A stretch of 64,000 bases of DNA from Perkinsus chesapeaki (taxonomy: Eukaryota; Perkinsozoa; Perkinsida; Perkinsidae), in contig JAAPAO010000041.1 in the NCBI GenBank assembly GCA_013115145.1, forward strand, positions 1-64,000. Reading direction: 5' to 3'. The notes below the pieces were generated by a model. It saw nothing but the letters and a program-made list of their open reading frames with translations. It ran no database searches and had not been told where the DNA came from. This document shows positions 23,971-35,264 of this stretch, piece after piece; position 1 is the stretch's first letter, and every line of letters begins with the position of its first letter. Made by a program: the position numbers and the translations under genes.

Positions 23971-25335
23971 CTGGCGTATCATCATGTGCATCATTAATTC
24001 GACGAATGTAGCTGCTATGTGGCAACCACTGCTTCCATTTTCTCACTATTAGTTGTTTAGTTTCACTAGTAACAAAAGGCAAGTGTACTACTGCAGAAAC
24101 GCTACAATAAAACATGTCATACCACCGGTGGCTTGATTGGTCCGAGATATTCCTCGGGGCGCAATTTAGGCCTAATTAAGATACGCCTGATAACGAAGTC
24201 ATACCGCATGAGACGTACCGGAAGTTCTCGGGCAAAGGCATCATGGCTGGTGTGAGGACGGGAAGACCTTCGGCGATTTCCACCCTAAAGATTCGCTACT
24301 GGCATCAACCATAACAGGTCCCACCTGCAGCGGCGCATCTGATCAGCTAATTGAGCGCACGTCCTAACGGCTTGGTCGAATAATCTACAAACGGTGTTAT
24401 TTACGTCGTCATCGTCGCCGTGGACTTGCTATTACTCATCTCTACACTGATCGTAGTACTGTTTATTAACATGATAACACTTAAACTCTCCTTGATACCT
24501 ACCATCAATAGGGACCTATTGCCGCCATGATAAAACCTACGAGACTTCACGCTCCCATTTAGATCGTTTCTCATCATGTATCCAATCCTTCCTCTCGTGG
24601 AGGAATGTGGCAAACCTGAAGGATACCATCGGTCGCTAAAAAGGCAGTTGTGTCTCCATGGAGCCCATAAGTCTTATGACGACTTGGCACTCACTATTGA
24701 ACTTGGCGGTTTTTCTATCATTCTCGAGCTATCGTGCAGCTTTCTATGCGGTAGAATCTCCACCAAGTCATTTCCGAGGCCACTGGCGCATCTTTCCGAG
24801 ATGAATACTAGTGAATGCAAAGTGGGCCTTAAAATGGGTGTAGTTGAGGAGAACTCTTCCATGAGGCAGCTCAACGTTCCCAGTAATTACCCCATCCATA
24901 CGAACTCGCTTATAGTGGCAAATAAAAGGAACTTTTGCCAGAATGTCTGACGATATATCTTCTTCCCTATCCAGCTGGCAGCAGCTGCAGGGCCTCGATA
25001 TATAGGAAGACTGGCAACTCTAGTAGACGAAAGCATTTAATAAGAAATGAATGGTTTAATAGTTATATGAACCTCGGAAATATCAGTTTCGTACATTGGC
25101 GGCTCGTGCTGGGGTCGTTATATAAACCAGGAATCCAGAATCGATTCTATAACTGCTTTTTACACGTAGAGTTCGATGCTTCAATCGATTCTGATTCCCA
25201 AAATTCATTTAACATGGGGGCTCAACAAAAATTGAAGACAAGCCCCCGGCCGCCGAACAGAGCATTTACTTCATTAAGGATTGTCAAGTGGGAGCTAGAA
25301 ACCAAGAAATCATCTTCACCGGCGACGGTTGATAA
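23971..25335. other. No supported gene
   Basis: I see nothing recognisable in this 1.36-kb stretch. The longest ORFs (24576-24950 and 24935-25369, plus strand) overlap each other in different frames and show no domain, signal peptide or clean splice pattern. It probably contains the promoter of the next gene. Confidence 0.4.
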
Positions 25336-26972
25336 ATGCCAGTGGCGCGCTGGAGGAGGGTGGATATGAATTGGTTTGAGAACCTTTTCGGTTTTAAAGA
25401 GGCAACGTGAGCAACATTGATAGATATTACTGCGTCCACTGCCTTCTGTTTAACGATACTTGTGGTTCATGTTAGGCATTGTGTTACTCAAAGTCGGTTC
25501 TTTGAGCATCGTTTGCAAGATGGTGCCATTCTGTTGGAGTCGAAGGTTAATGGCCGGTAGGACTATTGGGGAAGCGCTTGGGAATCACTATCACAGCCGC
25601 GTCACATTATCCCTTGGCCAGTATTCCGCGTTGTTCAGGCAGTTCCATGTTGGTCGGTTCACCATCCCCACCTTGTCATCTCTAAGGGCCGAGTATGAAG
25701 CAAAACTCGAAGCCAGTAAAGCTAATAGTAAGCTCTAAGAGCCAGTGTGCCATTTATCGTTCCCTTCAGATGCGTTCTCTCATTCTGGCTCGTTGACTCT
25801 GAGCAACATCGTAGCCGACGTTCGAGATCTCCATAGGGACTCCTTTAATTGGGGGGCAGTGTTCCAAGTGGCGAGCCAATTCAACTGTCTAGAAATGCCT
25901 GACATGAGCTTGACACCAGAAGTAAGCTTCGTCACCTACCATCCTCATCCTCTCTATTAGGACGGTATCACCAACTACATCACGGATCCGACACAGGGCC
26001 CGGCTTGCGCTATGGAGTGTGCTCCGGGGACCTTGTACAGGAACTATTTTGTAGGCCTTGCCCGACTAGCAGGCTGTGATGGTTTGTTTCGACAGGTTAA
26101 CGTGGGATCTGATGGCGGTTTGATAGACACAGCTACGACGGATCTTTTTGAGTGAGCCTCATCACGTCGCTCTTAAAAGTTTCATTCGAGGGCTGGTAGG
26201 CTCGGTCAACGGGCAAATCATCAGATAGACTGCTTGAACCACATGGAAAGTAAACTGGATAATAGTACGAACCATTACTGGCATCTTAGAAATGGGTAGG
26301 TTATGAAGATACTCGTCCAGCATTAGTGGTTTATTTTCAGCTATGTGCTGCCCAATGACCCGACTTCCCTCGCCCGACTATCACATCGTTTGGAGTCTCT
26401 CCCAGCCGAGGCTCTTGCGGCAGTAAGGGACAGTTTGGCAGTGGGGGTACAGTGGGATACTGAAGTGAGTTTGGGTCTGAACTGATTTGGTCTCAACTTC
26501 CTCATTTTAAGGTTTCTTCGGTCGAATCTAGGGAGCAACGAGTTTGTCAAGTGTATTGCGCGGCAGCACCCGTTGCGTATGCTTCTGGTACCACAACTGC
26601 TCAGTGGGAGAAGTTCGCTAGGCTGGTAGTGGCTGTATCCCCTGACGGCTGGAAGTAAGCTTTATAGGTTCTCAATGGGTGCTATGAGAGCACTCTTCTG
26701 GTCGGGGCGTTGAAAGCGCTGGAAGGAGGTAAGCGAGAGAGAGTTTATCTGACTTTGGTTGGAGGCGGCGTATTTGGGAATGAAGAAGAGTAAGAAGCAC
26801 TTGTATGATTTCGCTACCGCTGCACAGGTGGATCGTCGATGCCATTAAGGACTCTATAATACGACTGGATCTGGAGTTTGGACCTTACATACCACTAGAC
26901 GTTTATATTGTACATCATAGTAAAACAAGGCCTGTTTTTGAGGATCTTGCGCGATGGGCGTCGAGTCGGTGA
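25336..26972 (+). CDS. Conserved uncharacterised protein, copy A (macro-domain-like C-terminus)
   Basis: Multi-exon gene homologous to the gene at 27315-29249. Spliced landmarks: NWFENLFGFKEA (25369), QFHVGRFTIPTLSSLRAEY (about 25627-25690), DVRDLHRDSFNWGAVFQVAS (25820-25880), FNCLEMPDMSLTPEDGITNY, TQGPACAMECAPGTLYRNYF (about 25993-26050), then NHYWHLRNG joined by an intron to YVLPNDPTSLARLSHRLESL (26340), VYCAAAPVAYASGTT (about 26550), RVYLTLVGGGVFGN (about 26740) with WIVDAI, and LDVYIVHHSK before a stop at 26970-26972. From memory this family occurs in bacteria, fungi and protists without an assigned activity. The GGGVFGN...WI..AI segment resembles the phosphate-binding loop of macro domains (inference only). 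The start is ATG 25336 or 25366. No signal peptide was found, in contrast to copy B. Confidence 0.65.
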
Positions 26973-27191
26973 GACTGTGTTTCCAGCTTAGGCCGGCTGA
27001 CCATTGTTAACATCTGTACGCTAAATACTTGTACTGTTGCTTCTTTCAAAACAATGTGTTATCGTTGACCCGGAAGGTGTGCCTCTTATAGCCTGACGAC
27101 GTTCGGCATCAATGCTATCCTGAAGCTATCATCATCCTCACTTTACTTAATTCTTGTGGAGTGTCATCACATTTGCCTGCTTTCGGACTCT

Positions 27192-27304
27192 AGGCTTTCT
27201 GTTCGTTATTAGGCTTTCTGTTCGTTATTAGGCTTTCAGTTCGTTATTAGGCTTTCTGTTCGTTATTAGGCTTTCTGTTCGTTATTAGGCTTTACTTTGG
27301 TATT
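27192..27304. repeat. 19-bp tandem repeat upstream of copy B
   Basis: Five tandem units of AGGCTTTCTGTTCGTTATT at 27192-27286 (the third has CAG for CTG), followed by a shortened variant AGGCTTTACTTTGGTATT to 27304. The array ends about 10 bp before the ATG of copy B, so it lies in its 5' UTR or promoter. Confidence 0.92.
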
Positions 27305-27314
27305 AGGCTTTACG

Positions 27315-29249
27315 ATGTTATTGATCGTATTCTTCCAGCTGCTGATCTGCGTCATTGTCACTGGAAAACGTGGTGGGAAGACAACCACTACTCTTGCCCC
27401 TCCAGTACCAACAACAAGAACGACGACATCGACAACAACGCCGGTGATTGTCGATACGAAACCCCAAACCGACCCTGACGAGGAAGAGGACCCTGTAGAC
27501 GACCTCGACGAGGAAGATGACCCTGTAGACGACCTCGACGAGGAAGAGGACCCTGCAGACGATTTCGACGAGGAAGAGGACCCTGCAGACGACCTCGAAG
27601 AGGAAGAGGACCCTGTAGACGATTTCGACGTCGAAGCGGCCTCTCCGTCAGATTGGTTTGAAGAGCTTTTTGGTTTCCGGGAGCGCGGGTAATAGTTTTT
27701 AGAAAGAGTGAGTCTCACGCTATCACTGATGTCCATAGGGCAAGCCGATTCGATGATCCGTACGTGAGCGTTTACCAGAATATGAAATTAGTACGTCCCG
27801 GCCAGTATAGCTTCGGTATGGAGATGGTGTCGAGGATATCTGGAGAGTAAGGGATGACCTACAAGTGGTTGGATATGAATAATAACAACATTCAGACGCT
27901 TCCAAGTTGGAAGTTTCGAGATGCCTACGTTGAAGGATTTGCGCCAATCTACACCGATTAACTATGGTAGGCTGCCGCTCACAATTGTGCGAATAGAGCT
28001 TGGCGGGTCAGGCCTGCGAGCTCGAAGACAAACGGTGCAAGTGCAAAACATTATCGCTGATGTGAAGGATCTCCATAGAGACCGCTCCAATGAGGGCGCA
28101 GTTTTCCAGGTGGCGAGTCAGACAAACTTTTTGGAAATGACAAGTCCTCTGGGTGTGCCTGAGGTAGTGACCGCTGGCTTCGTGCTGGCTATTATTCGTA
28201 TTTTGCAGGATGGTATCACCGGCTACATGCATGATCATACACAAGGCCCGGCCTGTGCGATGGAGTGCGCTGCTGGAACACTTTACCGCAATTACTTTGT
28301 ATGGACTGATAGCAGCTTTCCCTTGTTTGCAATTCATAAACTGATAGGTTAAGGTTCTGGAGAATAAAACAGCAGCTGGAGTTATGGACGATGATACAGT
28401 TAAAAAGTAACAATATTGGATTGAGTATGATTGCCGACTATCGGCTGTACTTAGCCTCGGACAAAAAGGAGACCGCCAGCTGGACGCTCTTGAAGGGTTG
28501 GCTCGAGCTCTTCGTGACCCCCAAGACAAGGGATACTGGCTGACACGTAACGGGTAGGTGGCTGCTACTGAATCCATCTGCCATGTCAACGGTTCTTATC
28601 AGTTACGCTATTCCCACCGACCCCTCGACTTTCAAAGAGCTGGCGGGAAGACTAAGGCGGATGTCGCCAAGTGAGGTCGACAATCTTCGTGCTAGCATCG
28701 CCGTGGGAGTTCAGGCGGATACACAGGTACGAAAAGTGCTTTCTTACAGTAGAGGCGTAAACTCGACGGTTTAGGTTACTACTATCAAGGACAGACTTCA
28801 GACTGTCACCCAAGTCTACTGCTTTGCCTTGCCCGTTGCTTACGTACACGGAATTGCACAATCTGACTGGGAGCCTCTGGCTACTTTGGTAGTGTGGCAT
28901 ATTTCACGGTCAGTGGGCTTCATATCGAACTTTAGGTGCTCGACAGCATTTATGAATCTACACTGCTAGTTGCGGAGCAGGTGGCTCGGCGCCACGGCGG
29001 TGCTAAGGTCTATCTCACATTGGTGGGCGGTGGGGTGTTTGGAAACAAGGAAAAGTGAGCCAACGGTAGCGGCATGAACATAACATGACCATCAGGTGGA
29101 TAGTGGATGCAATTGAGAAGGCGGTGATGAAGGTGGCTAAGGTCAACTTCCGGCGCCGCCACTTGGACATTTACATTGTCCATTACCATACTGTGCCAAC
29201 AGCTTTCGAAGACCTTGCCAGCCGCCTCAATACCAAACTTTCTCTCTAA
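27315..29249 (+). CDS. Conserved uncharacterised protein, copy B, secreted with acidic repeats
   Basis: ATG at 27315 opens a signal peptide (MLLIVFFQLLICVIVTG), then a Thr-rich linker, five 10-residue acidic repeats of the type DEEEDPVDDL, and DWFEELFGFRERG (27650-27690), the same motif that opens copy A. After introns the shared body follows: RFQVGSFEMPTLKDL (about 27915), IIADVKDLHRDRSNEGAVFQ (28050), QGPACAMECAAGTLYRNYF (about 28245-28300), GYWLTRNG joined to YAIPTDPSTFKELAGRLRRM (28607), YCFALPVAYVHGIAQSDWEP (about 28820), VYLTLVGGGVFGNKEKW (29010-29097, interrupted by an intron) and LDIYIVHYHTVPTAFEDLAS, stop 29247-29249. Copies A and B clearly arose by tandem duplication. The signal peptide predicts entry to the secretory route. 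Activity unknown; the macro-domain resemblance of GGGVFGN is inference. Confidence 0.7.
27477..27626 (+). repeat. 30-bp coding repeat, five units
   Basis: Five tandem 30-bp units inside the copy B reading frame, each encoding a variant of D-E-E-E-D-P-V/A-D-D-L/F. Differences between units are single bases. The period keeps the frame, so unit number can vary without breaking the gene. The long minus-strand ORF over the same block (Ser-rich) is its mirror. Confidence 0.93.
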
Positions 29250-29558
29250 TTTTTTTTCGGCTGTCCATGATTGCCTTCAAATGGAGTGTATCTGTGCAGC
29301 AAGTATATTCCGCACCTCCATAATACTCCATTCTACAGATTTCTATCATCTATCGTCACGCTTCGTACGTGCTCCTCCGATTATCGGTTTTTATCGCGTT
29401 ACCACGCTCCGAGCTTGCTTACAACTGTAGGTAAGCTCTTAATCTTAGTTCTCTATCTAGGATGTGATCAGTGTATTAGTACTGTCAATGCTGGGTAACT
29501 GTCAGTGGCTTATCTTTCGGCTATGTCATACCGCACTTCTTGCACAACTTTGCTCTCT

Positions 29559-30567
29559 ATGGCACGGCCACATCTTTGTACGGCTGAGGCGTTCTTGGCG
29601 TACACACCGCCCCCGCCATTTGACTCAATTAACGTGGAGGGCAAATCTTCCTCGGAAAGGGTAGGTCTGGAAAGAAGTAGGTTAGACGACGCTCTCTGGT
29701 GGCGTGGTAGGCATTTCCCCGTATAGAGGCATCGCCATCGCTACCGTTTGTTGGTGATCACGCCGTCAGCAGTTCGAGCTATATAGCAAGTGGCAGTCTT
29801 AAACTGTGGAGCGAGACCAGAGGGAAAGCACTGCAGAATAGCTATGACCAAGTTAGGGGCCGGAGAACTTGAGTTTCAATGGGACTTTGTCTATCAGTTC
29901 ATGGAGGCGCCAGAAGGGTTTCCTGACCATATATCGTCCTTATCCCCTCTGAGTAAGTCCCCTGTACTATAGACTTGGCTCGCGTAGGGGTAATCATAGT
30001 GCAAGAATATCTTGCATTATACAATCTTCATTTCGTTCAACTACTGAACTATAATTAGTAATGTATACCACTTACTGCGCTCTCATCGGGAATGTGTATA
30101 CGGTGCGAGCAGGAAACGTTTCTGGACTCAGTTAAGAGCACCAGGGAAGAGCGAGAGAGACTAGGGTATCCTCAAGGGGGGCTGTCGGCTGGTTGTGAAT
30201 GTCTGACATCTCAGTTCAGAGTAGTGTTTGCGGTTGTATCTAATAGGACAGGGAAAGGTAGCCAATTTGGCTTTGTAGCTTTTATGTTTGTGCTGCTAGA
30301 CTGCAGCAATATGAGGGTAGCATCAACAAAGCAGACTTGCCTGCAGGAGTTTTATCAACTCATAACGACTGCGGCTAAGATGCAGTAGGATGGATTAAGG
30401 ATGGAGTAGTTGGACATTTCTCGAATAGCAGGCTGAAGCATCGGCAAATGGTCGCGGACCCCATAATGAGATGGGTGCTTCGGGAGAGAGCGGAATGCCT
30501 CCTCGTTATTCCACTAGAGGCTTTAGCACCCGGAGAGACCTTGCAAAGTATGAGGGTAGTATCGTAG
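29559..30567 (+). CDS. Hypothetical multi-exon protein
   Basis: Unrecognised gene inferred from exon-like blocks. A first exon (MARPHLCTAEAFLAYTPPPP, ATG 29559) ends at an ERG-type GTAGGT donor. Further plausible exons are TFLDSVKSTREERERL (about 30118-30166), a block at about 30303-30387 ending TTAAKM, then across a 43-nt intron HRLKHRQMVADPIMRWVLRE (about 30432) to a stop at 30565-30567. The last part is helical and charged. Exon joins were checked only at the final intron. It fills the gap between copy B and importin alpha on the same strand. Confidence 0.35.
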
Positions 30568-30785
30568 TGTTGTAATGTACTATTTTTTCAGAGGCGCCCC
30601 CGTTTAAAGTGTTAGCCCAGCAGCGAGCTAGGTATTGGACAACTTCAATTAAGGAGGCCATGACGGCTGGTGGCCGCCACCGCGCACCGGCATTATGACT
30701 AGAAGAGGTTTCTGTTATTACCTGGATTGCCTTTGAGTGTACCTGAATAGGATCTGGTTGATCCCAGCTTTGGTCCATTGCTTCA

Positions 30786-33084
30786 ATGACTGGAATTTCT
30801 GATTCCTTCGAGTCCAGACTGGCCGCTCGACGTAGGAACTTCAAAAAGGCATCTGGTGACGCTAATGATATGCGCCGGCGCAGAGAGGTGAAACCGTGGG
30901 GGGGGGGGATCGTTCGAGCTGATCGAATTTGTAGGATGCTACGGTTCAAATTCGTAAGAAGGAGAAGGAGGAGCAACTTGTACGTCGCCGGCGGTTGGAG
31001 ATGGAGGCCGCAGCAGATCTCCCGGAAGCCAGCTTCAACACCCCTAACAGACCGTCGTCATCGTCGCAGTCACCATCTGGCTTCAAAGAGGAAGGTAGTC
31101 ATCCCGTGTGGCAGTAGAAAGGTTATGTTTTTTGTGGTAGATATACCAGCGCTCACTGAAGCTTTGAATTCATCCGATTCGTCTGCTGTGATGGAAGCAT
31201 TGGTGTCTTTTAGAAAGCTGCTGAGTAGAGAGGATCGTCCTCCGATCCAAAATGTTATTGATGCTGGAGTAAGATTAGCTCGTGGAGACGGCGTTATGGT
31301 ATGTGGAAGGTGCTCCCTCGCTTTAAAGAGTTACTGGATAACCCTCTGTCGGCTAAGATGCAATTTGAAGCTGCATGGGCTCTTACTAATGTGGCCAGTG
31401 GCAATCATAACCAGACCCTTACTGTAGTGGAGCTTGGTAAGATAGAGAGGGTGAATGGCAATTAACCATGTTGTAGGTGCGGTGGAGTCATTTAAGAAGT
31501 TGTTACTGTCGGACAGCCCCGAGCTACAGGAGCAGTCCATTTGGGCCATTGCCAACATAGCCGGGGACGGGCCTGGTAGCATGGCTCAATATCAGATTGG
31601 CGTTAGTGCTTTCTAAGGTATAAGAGACCAGTGCCTGAGGCTAGGTGTACTTCAGCCGTTATTGGATGTTATTAGAGCTGGCCGAACTATAGGTTTGGTC
31701 AGGCTGGGCACGTGGGCTGTCAGCAACTTTTGTAGAGGCAAGCCGGTAGGGTGGTGGTGACAGCGCTCCTCGAAGCTAGGCGAAGATGCCCGTGTTCAGG
31801 CCCCTGCGTTGAGCACTGTGTCATCGGCTCTGGCAACGTTAGCTATGGTATGCCGTATCATTGTCGATATATCTTCCTTATTGCTCTTGTTGTCAGGTGC
31901 TCGGCTTGGATGATAGAGAGTCCTTGACTGATGCCTTATGGGCAGTTTCCTATATATGTGATGGTCCCAGCGAAAGGATCGAAGCTGTGTTGCTGAGTGG
32001 TATGATCCCACGGATAGTGCATCTTTTGAAGCATGAGAATCCCGCTGTAAGCTGCTGCTCATTCGGCTGTGCGCACGCGTGCCGTCCGCCAATGGATTGT
32101 GATTAGGTTCATACTCCGGCCTTGAGAGCGATCGGCAATGTAGTTACTGGTGAAGCCCATCAGACAGCTGCCGCGGTGGGCTGGGAGAGGGTACATCAGT
32201 CGCTGGTATTGGAGATGTTAGGTTGACTCTGGGCTCATCGTTGCATTGAAGCCGCTGTTGCGCAGCCCTAAGAAAACCGTAATACCTGTCGAAGAGGAGG
32301 AGGGCGGCTTATGGCTTCATCAGGTTCGAAAGGAGGCGGTATGGACCCTGAGCAACATTTGTGCTGATAGAGATATCCAAATCCAGAAGGTCCCGAGCGT
32401 GTTGGTTAGATATCGGCGGCAGTGGTGGTGCAGGTTATAGAGAGCGGCCTATTGGCTGATGTCTTCGAGATATTACTGGGGGCTAAGGAGCATGAAGTTC
32501 GCAGGGAAGCCGTCTGGGTGATATGTAACCTCTGTACTGGCGGCACTGCGGCACAAGTCCGGTATGTTGTGGACCATTACAATGCCATACCGGCAATATG
32601 TGAGAGAGAAGGTCTCACATATCGCTGGAGCAGTTGGCTGTTAGGCACTGTGCTTGAGGTGAAGGACTCTAGAATAGTCCAAGTCGCATTGGAGGCAATC
32701 GAAACCATACTGAAGCTTGGCTCACAGGAACAGGAGAAGACTGGGGAGACCATGAACCGATATCTGGAGTACCGATGGCGGCGGGGGCGGGGGCGTTGGT
32801 AGCATTGGAATTGGTGTTGTTAAGGTTGCTGGAGGAGTGTGGTGGGCTGGGTAAGATCGAGGAGCTCCAAGAGGACCATAGCAAGGATGTCTATGAGAGG
32901 GTTGTTAGGATACTAGAAGGGTAGTAAAGGCAATGAGGGAGGGATGTTGCTGATGGTGGTGGTGGCAAGGTACTGTGAGCTTGAGGATGAGAACGAGGCC
33001 ATGGGGGGTAACCACATTGGATTAACCAACGATGGGCTTAATACTGCTGGACAACAGCTTCCCCGCTTTGCCTTCGCATCATGA
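30786..33084 (+). CDS. Importin alpha (karyopherin alpha)
   Basis: Nuclear import adaptor that binds NLS cargo through armadillo repeats and importin beta through its IBB domain. ATG 30786 is followed by the IBB: SRLAARRRNFKKASGDANDM, an intron, then ATVQIRKKEKEEQLVRRRRL (30946-31000). Armadillo repeats follow: LNSSDSSAVMEALVSFRKLL, FEAAWALTNVASGNHNQTL (31362-31420), LQEQSIWAIANIAGDGPG (about 31530), DALWAVSYICDGPSERI (31930), RKEAVWTLSNICADRDIQIQ (32326) and REAVWVICNLCTGGTAAQV (32500). Trp/Asn pairs that contact the NLS are kept (WALTN, WAIAN, WAVSY, WTLSN). A stop at 32922-32924 is removed by an intron, giving the usual acidic end YCELEDENEAMGG and RFAFAS with stop 33082-33084. Confidence 0.92.
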
Positions 33085-33178
33085 TGATGTAGCTGCTGTT
33101 AGAACTTATTAGTAAATTCATCAACAATTATTTGCATGCTGCTTATTCATATCTAGTCACTAGGGAGAAGGGTTTGAG

Positions 33179-33663
33179 TTGAGTATCGACCAATCGGTAG
33201 CGTTGTTTGTAGGGGTTGTTGTTGTTATGATTGCGAATCCACCGACAGAGTCTATTGAAGTGAAGCTTAAAGGGCTCCTTACTGATACTCAAGCTGCTTG
33301 CTGGCTCGTTGTGGCCGTGGGTAGCTATGCTGTCCTCTCGGTACGGTGTGACGGATGTAGTGGATAGGAGCAGCTTACTGTTTAGATGGCTGTGATACCA
33401 CTATCGGTGGCAAGCGTATTGGTGGTGGGCATGATAGTGGGATCGATGTCAGGCTGGGAGATTCTGGAGTTGGATCGTGCACGCTTCAACCTTAGATACG
33501 CATCGAGCCTTGCCGGTATAGACCTTGTTATTCCTGAGCATGCCGCATTATTTCCGGGACTCGACCACGGTAGCAGTAGCCTCTCGGAGCACATCTCTGA
33601 AGGTGATGAGATAGCAAGTCCAGAAGGTGCGCAACAACAGGCGAGCGTCATTTGTGAGGATGC
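33179..33663 (+). CDS. Putative small membrane protein (two or more TM segments)
   Basis: Two exons join across a 45-nt intron (33340-33385): SVALFVGVVVVMIANPPTES with a later span ACWLVVAVGSYAVLS, then MAVIPLSVASVLVVGMIVGS. Three hydrophobic segments precede a soluble Glu/Ser-rich part (FPGLDHGSSSLSEHISEGD). The first exon lacks a clear ATG, so a further upstream exon is likely. It may belong with the Ser-rich exons at 33670-34890 as one gene; the sequence does not settle this. Function not recognised. Confidence 0.35.
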
Positions 33664-34030
33664 GTGTTAGTGACCCCGAGAGTGCCCCCATCAGAGCCGC
33701 ACAGCAATAGAAAGAGGAGCATCGGGTCCTCTGGCACGACTAAGGCTAGTCTGCTGCTGGAGGAGGATGTACCCCTGGAGACACCTGACACAACGCCTAT
33801 GAAGTATCTCTAACAGCAGTCCCATGTGGTACTCCAGTGCAGGTTAGCGATGCCAACGCCGCCGACTATGGCGACTAGTGGGGATGTCGGACGGGGCAAT
33901 AAAAATGGGGGAAGGAGTGAAGGCCATCAGTTGGAGTGTGAGGACCCTGACGTGTCCACATCGAATGCGGTGTAGGAGGCCTAACAGCAGCAACAGCATT
34001 GTGGGTTCATCTTTCCGCTAGGGGGCGCAG

Positions 34031-34893
34031 GTCAATACCATCTACGTTGCGAAACGCTCTGTCTTTTAAAGGGGATGAGGCCATGCGGTTTAGAGTGAAA
34101 GGTGCTGTCCGATAGTTAATGCTATTCGACCATGGGCTTGCAAGGTACATTCTTGCATGTTGAGTACCCGCGCGGCGAGGACGAGATGTCGGACGAGTGC
34201 AATCCTCCAGGAGCATCTCGAGACGGTAGCGTGGATGCCTCCGTAGGTGAATTGGCTGCTGTGGGTTGGTAGTACAATGAGCAGGTGTTGAGTGCATCTG
34301 AGGAAGACTCGGTGGTAGCGGATAGCAGCGAACCGTCAGCAGCAGGTGTGAGGAGGTTCCGTAGACGTCGAAGTATCAGTGATGCGGATCTTACGTAAGC
34401 GGTGTAAGGGCGGCAAGGTCTCGAACCTGAAGGCTCCATTAGGTACACAGCGTATCTGGCTGAACTAGCCATGGAACAGCAGGATCATAGAGTTGGGGGA
34501 TCGGAAGCGGAAGATTCGGTAGAGGCTGAAGCGGCAGGGAGTGGGCCGGCGGTGTCTAGTGATGCTACTGCTCCAGGTGAGTGTGTTGTGAATATCAAAT
34601 TGTTATTGTATTCCTTGTATTGGCCATTGGTAGGTGAACCCGTGGTGGTGGGCGACGACGTCAAAGCAATGCAGAAACCCGCCGCCAAAGGGCTGAACCC
34701 TAATGCACCTGAGTTTGTACCACAGAGCAGCCTCCAGAGTCGGCCGTGGCTGTCTATAGAGGCACCACCGCCAGGGATCCCTGTTCCTCAGCACACAGGT
34801 AATGATCGAGGAGTAGCTTGTTGCAAGATTAATTGTTGCTTTCAGGATTGGGTCCTGATGTATACCGACAAGTCCGGTGAAGTTGTGTGGTAG
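34031..34893 (+). CDS. PAM2-motif protein (probable poly(A)-binding protein partner)
   Basis: Several exons, with intron-like gaps near 34105-34147, 34247-34270 and 34577-34633. Readable parts are SIPSTLRNALSFKGDEAMRF, then TFLHVEYPRGEDEMSDEC, an Arg/Ser stretch (RRFRRRRSISDADL), MEQQDHRVGGSEAEDSVEAE, and the motif LNPNAPEFVP at 34693-34722. That motif matches the PAM2 consensus (Leu-Asn-x-x-Ala-x-x-Phe-x-Pro) by which ataxin-2, PAIP and TOB proteins bind the MLLE domain of poly(A)-binding protein. The rest is disordered in composition. Stop TAG 34891-34893. A role in mRNA translation or decay is inferred from PAM2 only. The start and link to the membrane exons at 33.2-33.7 kb are open. Confidence 0.5.
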
Positions 34894-35264
34894 GTTACAC
34901 TGGTTTTAGCTCCGTAAGTGGAGGTTAGGTATGACGTAAGTGGAAGCAGCTAGTAGAATATGTTCAATTGCTATACTCATTATCGCCCTACGGTTGGCCA
35001 AACATTCACAGTCGGTTATAAAGTACAATTACTACGTTATTATTATTATCATCGCTGCTGCCTACTACTATTGGCTGGATGTAAAGTGCATAGGGTTCCG
35101 TAGACTATCTCCCAAACAATGGGTCAATGATGATGATCAATTCGCCGCATGTAACACTACACAACATGTCTTGTGTTGCTCTAGTGCCAGGGACGCCTCC
35201 CTTTTGGCTCGTAAGGGGAAGGAGGCTAGTTGTCTCGATCCTCTGTACTTGGAGATTTATCAAC
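34894..35264. other. Intergenic; no gene seen
   Basis: About 370 bp between the PAM2 gene and the COPI-associated-like gene. It contains runs of TTATTATTATTATC-type sequence near 35037-35052 and short ORFs without features. Presumably a 3' UTR plus promoter. Confidence 0.4.

Noticed and set aside
27192-27304. 19-bp array as telomere- or centromere-like satellite
   Set aside because: Only five to six units, directly upstream of a gene, with no telomeric motif.
27266-27736. 156-codon minus-strand ORF rich in Ser
   Set aside because: It is the mirror of the plus-strand acidic repeat array (GAC/GAG codons read as Ser in reverse). The plus frame has the signal peptide and links to a conserved body.
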